Positions 16,021 through 25,262 of a stretch of DNA of 64,000 nt are shown here, one piece after another (positions within the stretch are counted from its first letter, which is position 1; each line of letters begins with the position of its first letter). The translations under genes and the position numbers were made by a program. A model generated the notes under the pieces. That model was not told the DNA's origin. It worked only from the letters and a program-made list of their open reading frames with translations, and made no database searches. This DNA comes from an uncultured Candidatus Melainabacteria bacterium (GTDB lineage: Bacteria > Cyanobacteriota > Vampirovibrionia > Gastranaerophilales > Gastranaerophilaceae): contig CATLDC010000002.1 of assembly GCA_949902595.1 (NCBI GenBank), positions 122,899 through 186,898 on the forward strand. Direction: 5' to 3'.

Positions 16021-17127
16021 CTATACCCCGATTATTGAACGGGTGTTCTCAACCTTAAGTTTTTGAAGAACTTGCTTTGCAAAATAAAGTATCGCCAAAC
16101 TTACACAGATAACAACACAAAACCGAACTCCCGCAAGCAAAGAAGCCTGAATAAATTGCGAAATACAGTTAACCGGAAGAACCTTCGCTGTTTTAAAGAC
16201 TTCATTAAACAGGAAGAAAATGTACCAGTGGATAAAAAACAGTGAAAAACTGTATTTTGCAATAAAATCAAGAGCCTTGTTAAGCCCGATTCTCTCTTTT
16301 ATCGCATTATCATAGTGTTTGAGATAGCCTAAGACAAGAAGGGTCAAAAATATTTTTGAAATACTATTGTTAGATATTCCGAATTTATAATTAAGGAAAA
16401 TATCACAGCCGGACACAGCAAGCATAAACAGAATCAGCCACCAGCGATATGTGTAGCATAGGTCGATTTTGTCCTTGTTTGCAGAAAAATACATGCCAAG
16501 CACATAAAGAGAGGCAAAGTGGACAAACCCGTTTAAAATATATTTGAGGTATTCCACATATTTTTCAAAATAACTCATGCCGGTTAAAAACTCCGGCTCA
16601 ATCGCCATTCTCGGCACAAAAAAGGTTACCAGAAACAAAATCGGAAGAAGCTTATAAAGAATTTTCTTTCGCTCGAGAATAATAAAAACATCCGCGAGCA
16701 GAAAATAAATTACTATCATTGGAATGTACCACGTTGGAACATTGTGCACCCTTCCGGTTGTTAAAAATACGCCGATTTGCGCTAGGGGATTCAGGCCTTC
16801 AAAGGGGTTGCCGTACGCAGCCGGCATGGTAAAGCACAGGATTATGCCCGGAATCGCTGTTATAACATAGGGTAAAATAACATTTGTCCATTTTTTCTTC
16901 AGGTAAGTCTTGTACTCATATTTTGCTGAAAGGTGCTGAAACAGGAATCCTGATATAAATATGAACAAAACCGTGCCGCCGGTTAGAACTTCAAAAGCAG
17001 TGTCATTCAGGATTGTGCCGGGATTTCCGAGCTGCATTGTATGTCCTGCTACAATCAGGAGAATCGCAAGTCCGCGAAAAACATTTATGTAATTCAACAT
17101 TTCACGTTTTGGCTTAATCTCGTTCAT
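16021..17127 (-). CDS. Acyltransferase family 3 membrane protein
   Basis: 368 residues with about ten hydrophobic segments. The N-terminus (YINVFRGLAILLIVAGHTMQ) has the conserved R and H of acyltransferase_3/OatA/NodX-type enzymes, which transfer acetyl or succinyl groups to surface sugars or peptidoglycan at the inner membrane. Later family features include VPTWYIPMIVIYFLLAD and FSLFFIHWYIFF. It is divergent from comEC. The substrate cannot be told. Confidence 0.85.
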   Translation of the reverse strand: MNEIKPKREMLNYINVFRGLAILLIVAGHTMQLGNPGTILNDTAFEVLTGGTVLFIFISGFLFQHLSAKYEYKTYLKKKWTNVILPYVITAIPGIILCFTMPAAYGNPFEGLNPLAQIGVFLTTGRVHNVPTWYIPMIVIYFLLADVFIILERKKILYKLLPILFLVTFFVPRMAIEPEFLTGMSYFEKYVEYLKYILNGFVHFASLYVLGMYFSANKDKIDLCYTYRWWLILFMLAVSGCDIFLNYKFGISNNSISKIFLTLLVLGYLKHYDNAIKERIGLNKALDFIAKYSFSLFFIHWYIFFLFNEVFKTAKVLPVNCISQFIQASLLAGVRFCVVICVSLAILYFAKQVLQKLKVENTRSIIGV

Positions 17128-17187
17128 AAACCAATTATCTCAAATATATAATTTAAAGCAAGCAAGGTTGTGTTAAAATACTTAAAG

Positions 17188-19560
17188 ATGATAAAAGATT
17201 TATGTTCAACTATTTGTCACAATAAAAATTTGCTGATGTTTGTAACAGTCGCAATCTACATCCTTGCCCTGTTTTCAACACTTGCAGGCTGTCCGCTTTT
17301 GTTTGCAGCGCTGCTTACCCTGATTCTTGCAGCGGCACTTGTAAAAGATTATTTGCCGCTCAAGTATGTTCTTATCTGGGCTCTGATATTTTACTTCGGA
17401 ATCTTTAACACGAACTCCAGGCTCAAAGAAACCGACGATTTGTTGAACATTGCTCCGGTCAATTCGACGATTTCAGGCAAAATACTTTCAATTCCGCAGG
17501 AAAAGAGTGAAGGCAAGATTAAGTTTTTCTTCAAGGTGAACAAAATCGAGTACGATTCAATTGTCAGAAATTTTGACAACGAAAAAGTTCTTGTAACGCT
17601 TAACACAGATGAGAAGCTCAAAATCTACGATTCTTACAGAATAACCGGAAGGCTCTCCATGCCGTTTAAAGCCGGCAACCCGTCTCAATTTGATTACGGG
17701 AATTATTTGAGAAACTTTGATACTTATGCTGTGTTCTACGGAAAAGAGTTTGTGAAAATAGACGGAAATCTGTCTGCTGTGCAAAAGTCGCTCCAGTGGA
17801 TTAATGATTACAGAGAAAAGATAATCGGAGTGCATTCAAAATATTTGCCGTCTCCGAATCTCGAAATCCTTGGAGGTATTGTTTTCGGCGATGATGCGGT
17901 TTCGCCTCCTGAAAACATCAAACAATCATTCATAAATTCAGGACTCCTGCATATTCTGGCAGCTTCCGGAATGAATGTTGCGTTCATATTTTCGTTCTTT
18001 TATTTCTTCTTATCCCAGCTTAGAGTAAATTACAAGGTCAACATTTCTATTTGTATCTTAACCGTTTTGATTTATTCGCTTATGACAGGACTGGGCGCTT
18101 CGGTTATCAGAGCTACGTTTATGCTTGTCTTTGTGCTCATCGGAAAACTGATAGACAGAGACGCGCACAGTGTTTCGCTTCTTGCATTTGTTGCACTGCT
18201 GATGCTCATATACAACCCGATGTACATAAATGATGTCGGATTCCAGCTCTCTTTTGTCGTAACATTCGGCTTGCTTGTGATGACACCTTATCTTGTGAGA
18301 AGCAAAAACAGATTTCTCAACTGGCTTATTGGAACAGTGAGCATTCCGATTATTGCCCAACTCTGGGTTATGCCGATTCAGATATTTTATTTCAACAATA
18401 TAAGCCTGTATTCTGTGTTTGCAAATATCATGAGCGTGCCCATACTTTCTGTGATAAGTTTTGGCGGTTTTGTGAGCTCTCTTATCTCAATAATCACTCC
18501 GATTGCGGATTTTGTTTGCAGGTGCTTTGATTTTGTTCTGAATCCACTAATCACGATTCTTGTAAACATCTCGGATTTCTGGGGCAGGCTTCCGCATGCT
18601 GCATGTCAGACCAGCCACCCGAATGTGTTCCAGATACTCGTTTACTACCTGATTTTACTTAATATTACTGCGCTTTTTGACAAAGATATAAGAGAAAAGT
18701 TTTTGAACTGCCTTAGAATCACGCTTCCGGCTCTAATCTTGATTCTGCTAATTTCTGCAATACCAGTCAGGAACAACAATCTTGAAATCACGGCTTTTGA
18801 TGTAGGAAACGCCGATTCCTTCCTGATTAAGACTCCGGACAACAAATACCTGATGATTGACACAGCCAAGAACGGCTACAACGGCGGAAAATCACAGGCA
18901 GAAATGGTGATTCTCAAATACATGAAAGACCGCGGTTTGAAGAATCTTGACGCAGTTATTGTAACCCACTTTGACAACGACCACTGCGGAGGCGCCGTTG
19001 ATTTGATGAACAATCTGAACGTCAAAAAGCTTTATGTAAACTCGCTCGACCATCCGTCTATTGCGGCAAAACAGATTTACGAAACAGCCGGAAATAAACT
19101 AATCCTTGCAGAGAATAACCAGAGCGTGTTTGACGAAAACGGGCTTAAGATTACTAATTTTATTTCGCCTGAAAGTCTTGAAAACGGTGACAACGACGCA
19201 TCAATCGTAACACTTCTTGAATACAAAAACTTCAAAATGCTGTTTACGGGCGACGCGGGGATTATAACTTACAACCGGTTAAAGTCAATGCTTCCAAAAG
19301 ACATTACAGTCTTAAAAGTCGGGCACCATGGTGCGCTCGGAGTTGTTGACAGGGAAATGATGAAGGACTTGAGCCCTGAAATATCTCTGATTTCTGTGGG
19401 TGAAAACAAGTTCGGGCATCCTTCGATTTACACATTAGAAATCCTTAAAAGCACACGTATTTTGAGAACCGACATCAACAATTCTGTCCGGTTTGTGGTA
19501 AACAAAGACGGGTACAAAGTCCAGACTTACGACAGCAAGAAAAGAAAGTTTACTGATTAG
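17188..19560 (+). CDS. comEC: ComEC/Rec2 DNA uptake channel
   Basis: About 790 residues. Order: hydrophobic N-terminus, DUF4131-type beta domain (about 85-200), the multi-spanning Competence domain (LHILAASGMNVAFIFSFFYF; GLGASVIRATFMLVFVLIGK), and a C-terminal metallo-beta-lactamase domain with VTHFDNDHCGG, LFTGDAG and LKVGHHG. ComEC carries single-stranded DNA across the inner membrane during transformation, and the beta-lactamase part is the likely nuclease. I start at ATG 17188; TAAAAT 8 nt upstream suggests a leaderless message. A GTG at 17170 is possible. Its stop overlaps the convergent gene. Confidence 0.92.
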   Translation: MIKDLCSTICHNKNLLMFVTVAIYILALFSTLAGCPLLFAALLTLILAAALVKDYLPLKYVLIWALIFYFGIFNTNSRLKETDDLLNIAPVNSTISGKILSIPQEKSEGKIKFFFKVNKIEYDSIVRNFDNEKVLVTLNTDEKLKIYDSYRITGRLSMPFKAGNPSQFDYGNYLRNFDTYAVFYGKEFVKIDGNLSAVQKSLQWINDYREKIIGVHSKYLPSPNLEILGGIVFGDDAVSPPENIKQSFINSGLLHILAASGMNVAFIFSFFYFFLSQLRVNYKVNISICILTVLIYSLMTGLGASVIRATFMLVFVLIGKLIDRDAHSVSLLAFVALLMLIYNPMYINDVGFQLSFVVTFGLLVMTPYLVRSKNRFLNWLIGTVSIPIIAQLWVMPIQIFYFNNISLYSVFANIMSVPILSVISFGGFVSSLISIITPIADFVCRCFDFVLNPLITILVNISDFWGRLPHAACQTSHPNVFQILVYYLILLNITALFDKDIREKFLNCLRITLPALILILLISAIPVRNNNLEITAFDVGNADSFLIKTPDNKYLMIDTAKNGYNGGKSQAEMVILKYMKDRGLKNLDAVIVTHFDNDHCGGAVDLMNNLNVKKLYVNSLDHPSIAAKQIYETAGNKLILAENNQSVFDENGLKITNFISPESLENGDNDASIVTLLEYKNFKMLFTGDAGIITYNRLKSMLPKDITVLKVGHHGALGVVDREMMKDLSPEISLISVGENKFGHPSIYTLEILKSTRILRTDINNSVRFVVNKDGYKVQTYDSKKRKFTD

Positions 19561-21005
19561 TCGATTTCTTCGTGATGTGCTTTAAAGTCGTAGACTCCAG
19601 GGAACGCGTCAACGCCGGTAGTCTTTTTCGTGTACCAGTACTGGAATTTTGGAATCAGAGTTGACAGGAACGCAGCTGCAACAACAAATCCGGCAGCAAA
19701 GTTTATTCCGCTGTACATAACGTTTTTATTCTTAACTTTTTCAAGCAGTTTCTTATCGACCTTGCCGTCTTTTGCTGCTTTGCAGATTGTATCAACATAG
19801 TTTTCCATCTCGCCTTTCAGCTTGTAGAGCTTTTTATTTGATACAAACTTGTACTCATCCTTATGGGCACCGCCAGTAAACTCTGTAAACACAGCGTCCA
19901 GCAATTTAGGGTCGTTGATTTCAGCCTTGTTTATTACATCCTTGACCTGCTGTTTTGTAAGCACAGCCTCGCCGAGTCTCTCAGGCTGCAATTTTGCCAT
20001 TTCTCTTGCGCGGTTAATGAGCTCCTGTGAATCAGAATAAACATTTTCAAATTCGCTAAGCTTAATAACCTCAAGCGGTTCTTTTTTCATAAGCTTGCTG
20101 AACCCGGAGAGTTTTTCTGTTTCAAAATTCAATCCGTCTTTTAATTTAACATCCGGATTACCGAGCACTGCTTTTTTAAACTCATTTACGCCCATTTCCT
20201 TGCCGTTGTTTTCAAGGAATTTTGCGAGGTGTTCGTCGAATTTAGAAGCTGTAGTCGGGTCTAATCTTGTAGCTTTGCCTGTTTCTGCAAGGTTAAGAAG
20301 ATTTCTCACGTGACCTTGAGCCCACATATAGAAATAGATTGAGCCGATATCGCGGATTGCAACTTCTCTTCGCTCTTCTTTTCGTCTTGCGTTGTACATA
20401 CGTCCGCCTGCTACGCCAAAGTCGGTAGAGAGGAGTTTTCCGGTGTTAGTGTTTTCAATAGCGTTTGTAAACGCGTTTATTGCGGAAATACCTGCGCCTT
20501 TAAACGCAACATTCTGGTTTTGCGGTTTAGGATTTTGTCTTTCATGGCGAACTTTTTTAGTCAAGGCATGGTTGACTTTCGGAACAATGAATCCGATGAT
20601 ATAGTTTGCAATCAGGACGCTTGAAAGAACTTTCGCGCCTTTCATCAGGGCAACCTGTTTTTCTGTGAAAGCTTTTGGAGTGCCATTTTTCATAAAGTTA
20701 TCAAAAGGAGTTCTTAAAATCTTGTCTGTACCGACATCGAAGCTTCTGCCTTTAGCTTTCAGGACTTTATCAAGAATCTTGTCTCCGAGTTTATTAAGAT
20801 AATAAACCCCGCCAAGCCATACGACTGAGCCCATAGTCTCTTCAATAAAGCGTTCTCTGGCTTCATCGCCCTTACCGCGTTTGTATGCCTGATAAGTTCT
20901 ACCTGTAACAACAGCGCCCTCAAGCGCAATAATAGGCGCCATTGCGTCTGCTTTTGTTAACTTTGTTATAGCTGTGGATATTCTTTTACTTGTTATTGGA
21001 TTCAA
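19557..21005 (-). CDS. Unrecognised protein with hydrophobic ends and AFKG motif
   Basis: 482 residues. It starts MNPITSKRIS, and around residue 170 has QNQNVAFKG, like the tag in other unknowns here. Hydrophobic segments occur near 75-90, 130-150 and at the C-terminal side (SGINFAAGFVVAAAFLSTLIPK), so it is probably membrane-associated. The middle (180-430) is helical and charged. It converges on comEC with stop codons overlapping by 3 nt. AAGG lies upstream of the start. No family recognised. Confidence 0.78.
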   Translation of the reverse strand: MNPITSKRISTAITKLTKADAMAPIIALEGAVVTGRTYQAYKRGKGDEARERFIEETMGSVVWLGGVYYLNKLGDKILDKVLKAKGRSFDVGTDKILRTPFDNFMKNGTPKAFTEKQVALMKGAKVLSSVLIANYIIGFIVPKVNHALTKKVRHERQNPKPQNQNVAFKGAGISAINAFTNAIENTNTGKLLSTDFGVAGGRMYNARRKEERREVAIRDIGSIYFYMWAQGHVRNLLNLAETGKATRLDPTTASKFDEHLAKFLENNGKEMGVNEFKKAVLGNPDVKLKDGLNFETEKLSGFSKLMKKEPLEVIKLSEFENVYSDSQELINRAREMAKLQPERLGEAVLTKQQVKDVINKAEINDPKLLDAVFTEFTGGAHKDEYKFVSNKKLYKLKGEMENYVDTICKAAKDGKVDKKLLEKVKNKNVMYSGINFAAGFVVAAAFLSTLIPKFQYWYTKKTTGVDAFPGVYDFKAHHEEID

Positions 21006-21207
21006 ATTTAAAAACCTTTCATATCTCGGCTGTTTGTTCTAAAAATCGTCAAGATTCTTTTTTGACAATTCTAGACAAAAACGTTACAAAAGTAAACAAA
21101 TGTTTACAATTCGTTTAAAAAAGTGAGTCACTACTTGTATTTAGATTTTGTTTTATTTATGATTAGGTTAAAATGTTTAGTTAGTCAAAATATAAGGAAT
21201 AGCAAAA

Positions 21208-21561
21208 ATGAATCCTATTATTAAAAATTTAGAATCTGAATACACAACAAGAGAATTACCTGAAATGAATACAGGTGATACTGTCAGAGTATTCGTTAAA
21301 ATCGTAGAAGGTAACAAAGAAAGAATCCAGGCTTACGAAGGAACAATCATCGCACAGCACGGTTCTGGTATCAATAAGACAATCACTGTTAGAAAAGTAT
21401 TCCAGGGCGTTGGCGTTGAACGTGTATTCTTAGTATACTCTCCGCGTATCGACAAAATCACTGTTCAAAGACGTGGTGATGTAAAACGCGCTAAATTATA
21501 CTACTTAAGAGAACGTTCTGGTAAAGCTACACGTATTAAGGAAAAAATTGAAAAAAGATAA
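21208..21561 (+). CDS. rplS: 50S ribosomal protein L19
   Basis: 117 residues, a normal bL19: LPEMNTGDTVRVFVKIVEG, KERIQAYEGTIIA, GSGINKTITVRK, GVGVERVFLVYSPRI, DVKRAKLYYLRERSGKATRI. It sits at the 30S-50S interface. The GTPase gene rbgA starts inside its last codons, so two ribosome-assembly functions are coupled. GGTTAAAAT near 21166-21174 is the likely -10 region. Confidence 0.97.
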   Translation: MNPIIKNLESEYTTRELPEMNTGDTVRVFVKIVEGNKERIQAYEGTIIAQHGSGINKTITVRKVFQGVGVERVFLVYSPRIDKITVQRRGDVKRAKLYYLRERSGKATRIKEKIEKR

Positions 21562-22393
21562 GCTGCACATTCACTGGTACCCGGGTCATATAGCTAAAGC
21601 AGAGCGTCAGCTTAAAGAAAAACTAAATTTAGTTGATGTGATTATTGAGGTACGTGACAGCAGATTACCTTTAAGCAGCAGTTATGCAAACATTGAGAAG
21701 CTCTTGGGAGAAAAACCAAGGCTTCTTTTGTTGAATAAGTCCGACCTTGTAGACCGCAGCGAACTAAAGAAATGGGTTGAATACCTAAAACAAACAACCG
21801 GCTGTCCTGTTATTGTAACAGACGCCAAAGGCGCAAAAGATTTGGCACTGGTAGTTAAACACGCGGTCGAGCTTAGCGAGCCGAAGATTCAGGCTTTGAT
21901 GGCAAAAGGTCTTTTAAGGCGCGCTGCGCGCGCCATGGTTGTCGGCATGCCGAATGTAGGCAAATCCAGCGTTATCAACAAACTAACAAAATCCTCAAAA
22001 ACCAAAATCGGAGCAAAAGCAGGCGTTACGCGCCAGCAGCAGTGGGTTAGAATCAACCCGAAACTAGACCTGTTAGACACACCTGGGATTATCCCGACAA
22101 GACAGGACGATCAGGAGCAGGCTGTAAAGCTCGCATTCGTAAGCTCTGTTTCAGAAAACGCGTATTCTCCGGAGCCTGTAGCAGCGGCGCTTCTGGAAAT
22201 GTTTAACGACAACCAGCAGGTAAAAGATTATTACAAAGTAGACGAACTTACACTTGAGAACATTGCGCTTGCAAGAAGATGGGTTATCAAGGGCGATTCG
22301 CCAGATACCGAGCGCACTGCGATTTATGTGCTAAAAGATTTTAGAGAAGGGCGTTTAGGGTTGTTTATATTAGACGAGATGCCGGAAGCTTAA
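21548..22393 (+). CDS. rbgA: Ribosome biogenesis GTPase RbgA/YlqF
   Basis: 281 residues with circularly permuted GTPase motifs: HWYPGHIAKAERQL at the N-terminus, G4 LLNKSDLVD, then G1 GMPNVGKSSVIN and G3 LDTPGI, and a C-terminal RNA-binding domain. It promotes late 50S assembly. The start is TTG 21548, which overlaps rplS by 14 bp and puts HWYPGH at the expected distance; no ATG is available. The rplS-rbgA coupling fits the shared role in the large subunit. Confidence 0.95.
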   Translation: MKKDKLHIHWYPGHIAKAERQLKEKLNLVDVIIEVRDSRLPLSSSYANIEKLLGEKPRLLLLNKSDLVDRSELKKWVEYLKQTTGCPVIVTDAKGAKDLALVVKHAVELSEPKIQALMAKGLLRRAARAMVVGMPNVGKSSVINKLTKSSKTKIGAKAGVTRQQQWVRINPKLDLLDTPGIIPTRQDDQEQAVKLAFVSSVSENAYSPEPVAAALLEMFNDNQQVKDYYKVDELTLENIALARRWVIKGDSPDTERTAIYVLKDFREGRLGLFILDEMPEA

Positions 22394-22410
22394 AAAAACT
22401 TAATAAAGAT

Positions 22411-22441
22411 TAAAGTTTTTACCCCAAAGTGCCGTTATAAT
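22411..22441 (+). promoter_or_regulatory. Sigma28-like promoter overlapping TATAAT
   Basis: TAAAGTTT, 12 nt (one more than consensus), GCCGTTAT. A TATAAT overlaps at 22436-22441, only 4 nt before the ATG at 22446. Either sigma28 or sigma70 could use it; the message would be nearly leaderless. Confidence 0.5.
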
Positions 22442-22445
22442 AAGT

Positions 22446-23807
22446 ATGAAATTAGAGCATCTTAGAGAATACTTTTTTAAAGTTGATACTTCAAGAAATA
22501 ACAACATTGAAGCAGAAGAATTAAATGCTGCGCAGAAATCTTCGTCTATTTTTAGCTCTATTATTAAAGTCGGAATGAATTATCAGGATTTTATGCAAGA
22601 AGCTGTTGAAAGGTTAAGACCGCAGCTTGAAATAGATGACTTAAATTCCAATAAAAACCTGCCCTACAGATTGGAGCCTTCTTCAAACAAACAGGAGAAG
22701 GATTGGGATGTTGCGACACGAATTTTATTAAAAGAAGAAATTGAGCCAAAAAGGTTTGATATCAATACGGCAGAAGATACCCCGATGCCGGCTGAGATGA
22801 ATTTTAACACCCCTGAAGGTAAGTATATGTTAAAGCACCTGTCATTTACCGAGACTTCGTTTAAAAATATCCCAAAAAAGAATTTGCCGGAAGGATTTGA
22901 TGTAAAACAGATTATAGAATCAGGAAAAAATCCGGGTGTAAACACAAAGAGTATGCACGCGATGGGTTACACAGGAAAAGGAGTTAAAGTTGCCATAATA
23001 GATACTCCTATTTTAACCGAGCATAGCGGGATAAAAACATCTTTAAAAGGATACGAGGTTATGAATACCGCTATGATTAATGACAACGACGCAAATTTCC
23101 ATGGTCAGGCTGTTGCTGACATTCTCTGTGGAGATGAATCAGGAGTTGCACCGGATTCTGATTTGGTCTATTTTGCAGAAAGCTCTTCAAAGGATAGGTT
23201 ACAGGCTTTAAAAAGAATTGTTGAAATTAATAAAAATTCAGCTCCGGAAGAAAAGATTAAAATTCTTTCTATCAGCTGGGATTTTGACGAGGATGCGCCT
23301 GAATATGGAGAATATTCAGCTTTGTTAAAACAGTTAGCCAATGACGGAGTTTTTATATCTACAGCCGGATTTTCAATGCTGGATGAGAGTGTAAACGGAG
23401 TTAAGATAAATTACGGTATTCTTGAAAAGAATGATGCTACCGGGAATCCGGATGATTTTTCTAATTATACCGGTCACTCCAATTTTGGCGATAACACAAA
23501 TGCTTTATTAATTCCGGCAGGAGATAGAACTGTTGCAAGTGCAAGAGATGTTAATCAATACAGGCACGATTCTATAGGCAGTACCAGCTGGACCACTCCA
23601 GCATTATCAGGATTTTACGCCTGCGCATTGCAGTGTGCTAAAGAAAACGGAGTTGAATTAACGCCTGAAAAGTTTTACACACTGGCTTTGGAAACAGGAG
23701 TTGAAATTAAAAATAACGGGGAGTCTTGCGGGAAAGCAATAAACGCTCAGGCTCTTTGCGAAAAAATAATTGAACTCGCTAAACAGGAACACTCTTTCGG
23801 TTTATAA
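22446..23807 (+). CDS. Subtilisin-like serine protease with N-terminal EF-hand
   Basis: 453 residues. Residues 14-25 form a good EF-hand loop (DTSRNNNIEAEE). The S8 domain follows: Asp186 (VKVAIIDTPI), His219 (NFHGQAVADIL) and Ser381 (GSTSWTTPALSG). The oxyanion-hole Asn, normally in an A-G-N segment, appears to be Phe (FISTAGFSM), so activity may be altered. No signal peptide, so export would have to be by another route, for example the flagellar secretion system, given the sigma28-like promoter. The gene ends 22 nt before tag. Substrate unknown. Confidence 0.83.
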   Translation: MKLEHLREYFFKVDTSRNNNIEAEELNAAQKSSSIFSSIIKVGMNYQDFMQEAVERLRPQLEIDDLNSNKNLPYRLEPSSNKQEKDWDVATRILLKEEIEPKRFDINTAEDTPMPAEMNFNTPEGKYMLKHLSFTETSFKNIPKKNLPEGFDVKQIIESGKNPGVNTKSMHAMGYTGKGVKVAIIDTPILTEHSGIKTSLKGYEVMNTAMINDNDANFHGQAVADILCGDESGVAPDSDLVYFAESSSKDRLQALKRIVEINKNSAPEEKIKILSISWDFDEDAPEYGEYSALLKQLANDGVFISTAGFSMLDESVNGVKINYGILEKNDATGNPDDFSNYTGHSNFGDNTNALLIPAGDRTVASARDVNQYRHDSIGSTSWTTPALSGFYACALQCAKENGVELTPEKFYTLALETGVEIKNNGESCGKAINAQALCEKIIELAKQEHSFGL

Positions 23808-23829
23808 ATATTTGTTATAATATGATTAA

Positions 23830-24372
23830 ATGAAAAGATGTTTTTGGGTTGACGAAAGGTCTGAAATTTACGTAAAATACCACGATGAGGAATGGGGAGT
23901 GCCAAAACACGACGACAGGGAGCTGTTTGAGCTTCTTGTTTTGGAATCGTTTCAAGCAGGACTTTCCTGGATTACTGTGTTAAAAAAGAGAGATGCTTTT
24001 AGAGATGCGTTTGACAATTTTGATGTTAAAAAAGTTGCTTCTTACGGAGAAGAAAAAATTGCAGAGCTTTTGCAAAACCCCGGAATCATACGGAGCCGCG
24101 GAAAAATAGCAGCCGCTATTTCAAACGCAAAAATTTTTATTGAAATCCAAAAAGAATTCGGAAGTTTTTCTAATTACATCTGGAGTTTTACGGAAAACAA
24201 AGTTATAAAACTTGATTATGAAAATCTTCCGGCAAGCACTCCTCTTTCTGATAAAATATCAAAAGACCTAAAAATGCGCGGAATGAAATACGTTGGAACA
24301 GTGATAATTTACTCCTACCTGCAAGCAATCGGAGTTGTAGACGACCACGAAAAAGGCTGTTTCAGATACTAA
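23830..24372 (+). CDS. tag: DNA-3-methyladenine glycosylase I
   Basis: 180 residues. Tag signatures: MKRCFWV with zinc ligand Cys4, YHDEEWGVP, ELFELLVLESFQAGLSW and LKKRDAFR; the C-terminal zinc ligands are in DDHEKGCF. It removes 3-methyladenine from alkylated DNA. TATAAT ends 8 nt before the ATG, so the message may be leaderless. The last 4 bp overlap the convergent EamA transporter gene. Confidence 0.95.
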   Translation: MKRCFWVDERSEIYVKYHDEEWGVPKHDDRELFELLVLESFQAGLSWITVLKKRDAFRDAFDNFDVKKVASYGEEKIAELLQNPGIIRSRGKIAAAISNAKIFIEIQKEFGSFSNYIWSFTENKVIKLDYENLPASTPLSDKISKDLKMRGMKYVGTVIIYSYLQAIGVVDDHEKGCFRY

Positions 24373-25190
24373 GACAAGATTAATATTACGGCACCAACAA
24401 GCATTATGAAAGAACCTGCAAGCTTTCTTTTAAGGTTTCCTTCATGGAAAATATTTGCGCCCAGAAACACGCTTAAAATCGTTGACAATTGAAAAAGCGC
24501 AAGAGCATAAGAAACATTCATCTTTGAAAAAACATAATTAGTTGAATACTGCATAATTCCTACTGATAAAATTAGAAGCAGTTGATGTTTGGATTCTGAG
24601 ATTTTAAAACTATTTTTAGAAAAGAGCACAAACAAGAATGAAAAAATCATTCCTGAAAAAGCCCAGAGAAAGAAGGCATTTGAAACACCGCATAAGACAA
24701 TAATCTTTTTAATAAAAACAGCCTCAGCACCAGAAAAAAGAAGAGCAAAAACTCTATATAAAACAGCAGTTGTGTTCAAATTTCCTTTAGCATTTAGAAC
24801 AAAATAAGTCCCCAAAATAATTAATGCAATAGCAAAAATTGCAGCAAAAGAAGGGATTTCGCCCAGATAAAAAATCCCGATAAGCAAAGCCACAACAGGT
24901 TTGTAAGAATTAATCGGAGCAAGCGCGGACAATTCACCAATCGAAAGCGCTTTGATTATAAAATAATTCCCAAGAGCCCCAAGAAACCCCATAATTAAAA
25001 CATTAATAATTAATCCACTTGTGAACTCCAAATGCGGTAAAAAAATAAGCCCCAAAAGCGAAAGTCCGAGATAAGTATAGAAATTTACTACAGAAGACTT
25101 TCCACCTCGTGAAGTAAGGATTTTTTGAAAAACATTCAGGTAAGAGTTAGATATTATTCTTACCAGAACACCCAATATCGTAATAATCAT
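24369..25190 (-). CDS. EamA-family (DMT) transporter
   Basis: 273 residues, about ten membrane segments in two EamA repeats. Family features: SALAPINSYKPVVALLIGIFYLGE at the end of repeat one, and LALFQLSTILSVFLGANIFHEG at the end of repeat two. It is an inner-membrane drug/metabolite transporter; the substrate cannot be inferred. A strong terminator separates it from the HEAT-repeat gene upstream. Confidence 0.86.
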   Translation of the reverse strand: MIITILGVLVRIISNSYLNVFQKILTSRGGKSSVVNFYTYLGLSLLGLIFLPHLEFTSGLIINVLIMGFLGALGNYFIIKALSIGELSALAPINSYKPVVALLIGIFYLGEIPSFAAIFAIALIILGTYFVLNAKGNLNTTAVLYRVFALLFSGAEAVFIKKIIVLCGVSNAFFLWAFSGMIFSFLFVLFSKNSFKISESKHQLLLILSVGIMQYSTNYVFSKMNVSYALALFQLSTILSVFLGANIFHEGNLKRKLAGSFIMLVGAVILILS

Positions 25191-25209
25191 AAAAGAATTA
25201 TATCATGCA

Positions 25210-25243
25210 AAAAAGCGGGACTTTTGTAAAAGTCCCGCTTTTT
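25210..25243. terminator. Rho-independent terminator, bidirectional
   Basis: AAAAAGCGGGACTTTT and its reverse complement, with runs of A and T at the ends. On the minus strand it ends the HEAT-repeat gene. Confidence 0.88.
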
Positions 25244-25262
25244 ATCAATCAATTTATCAACC

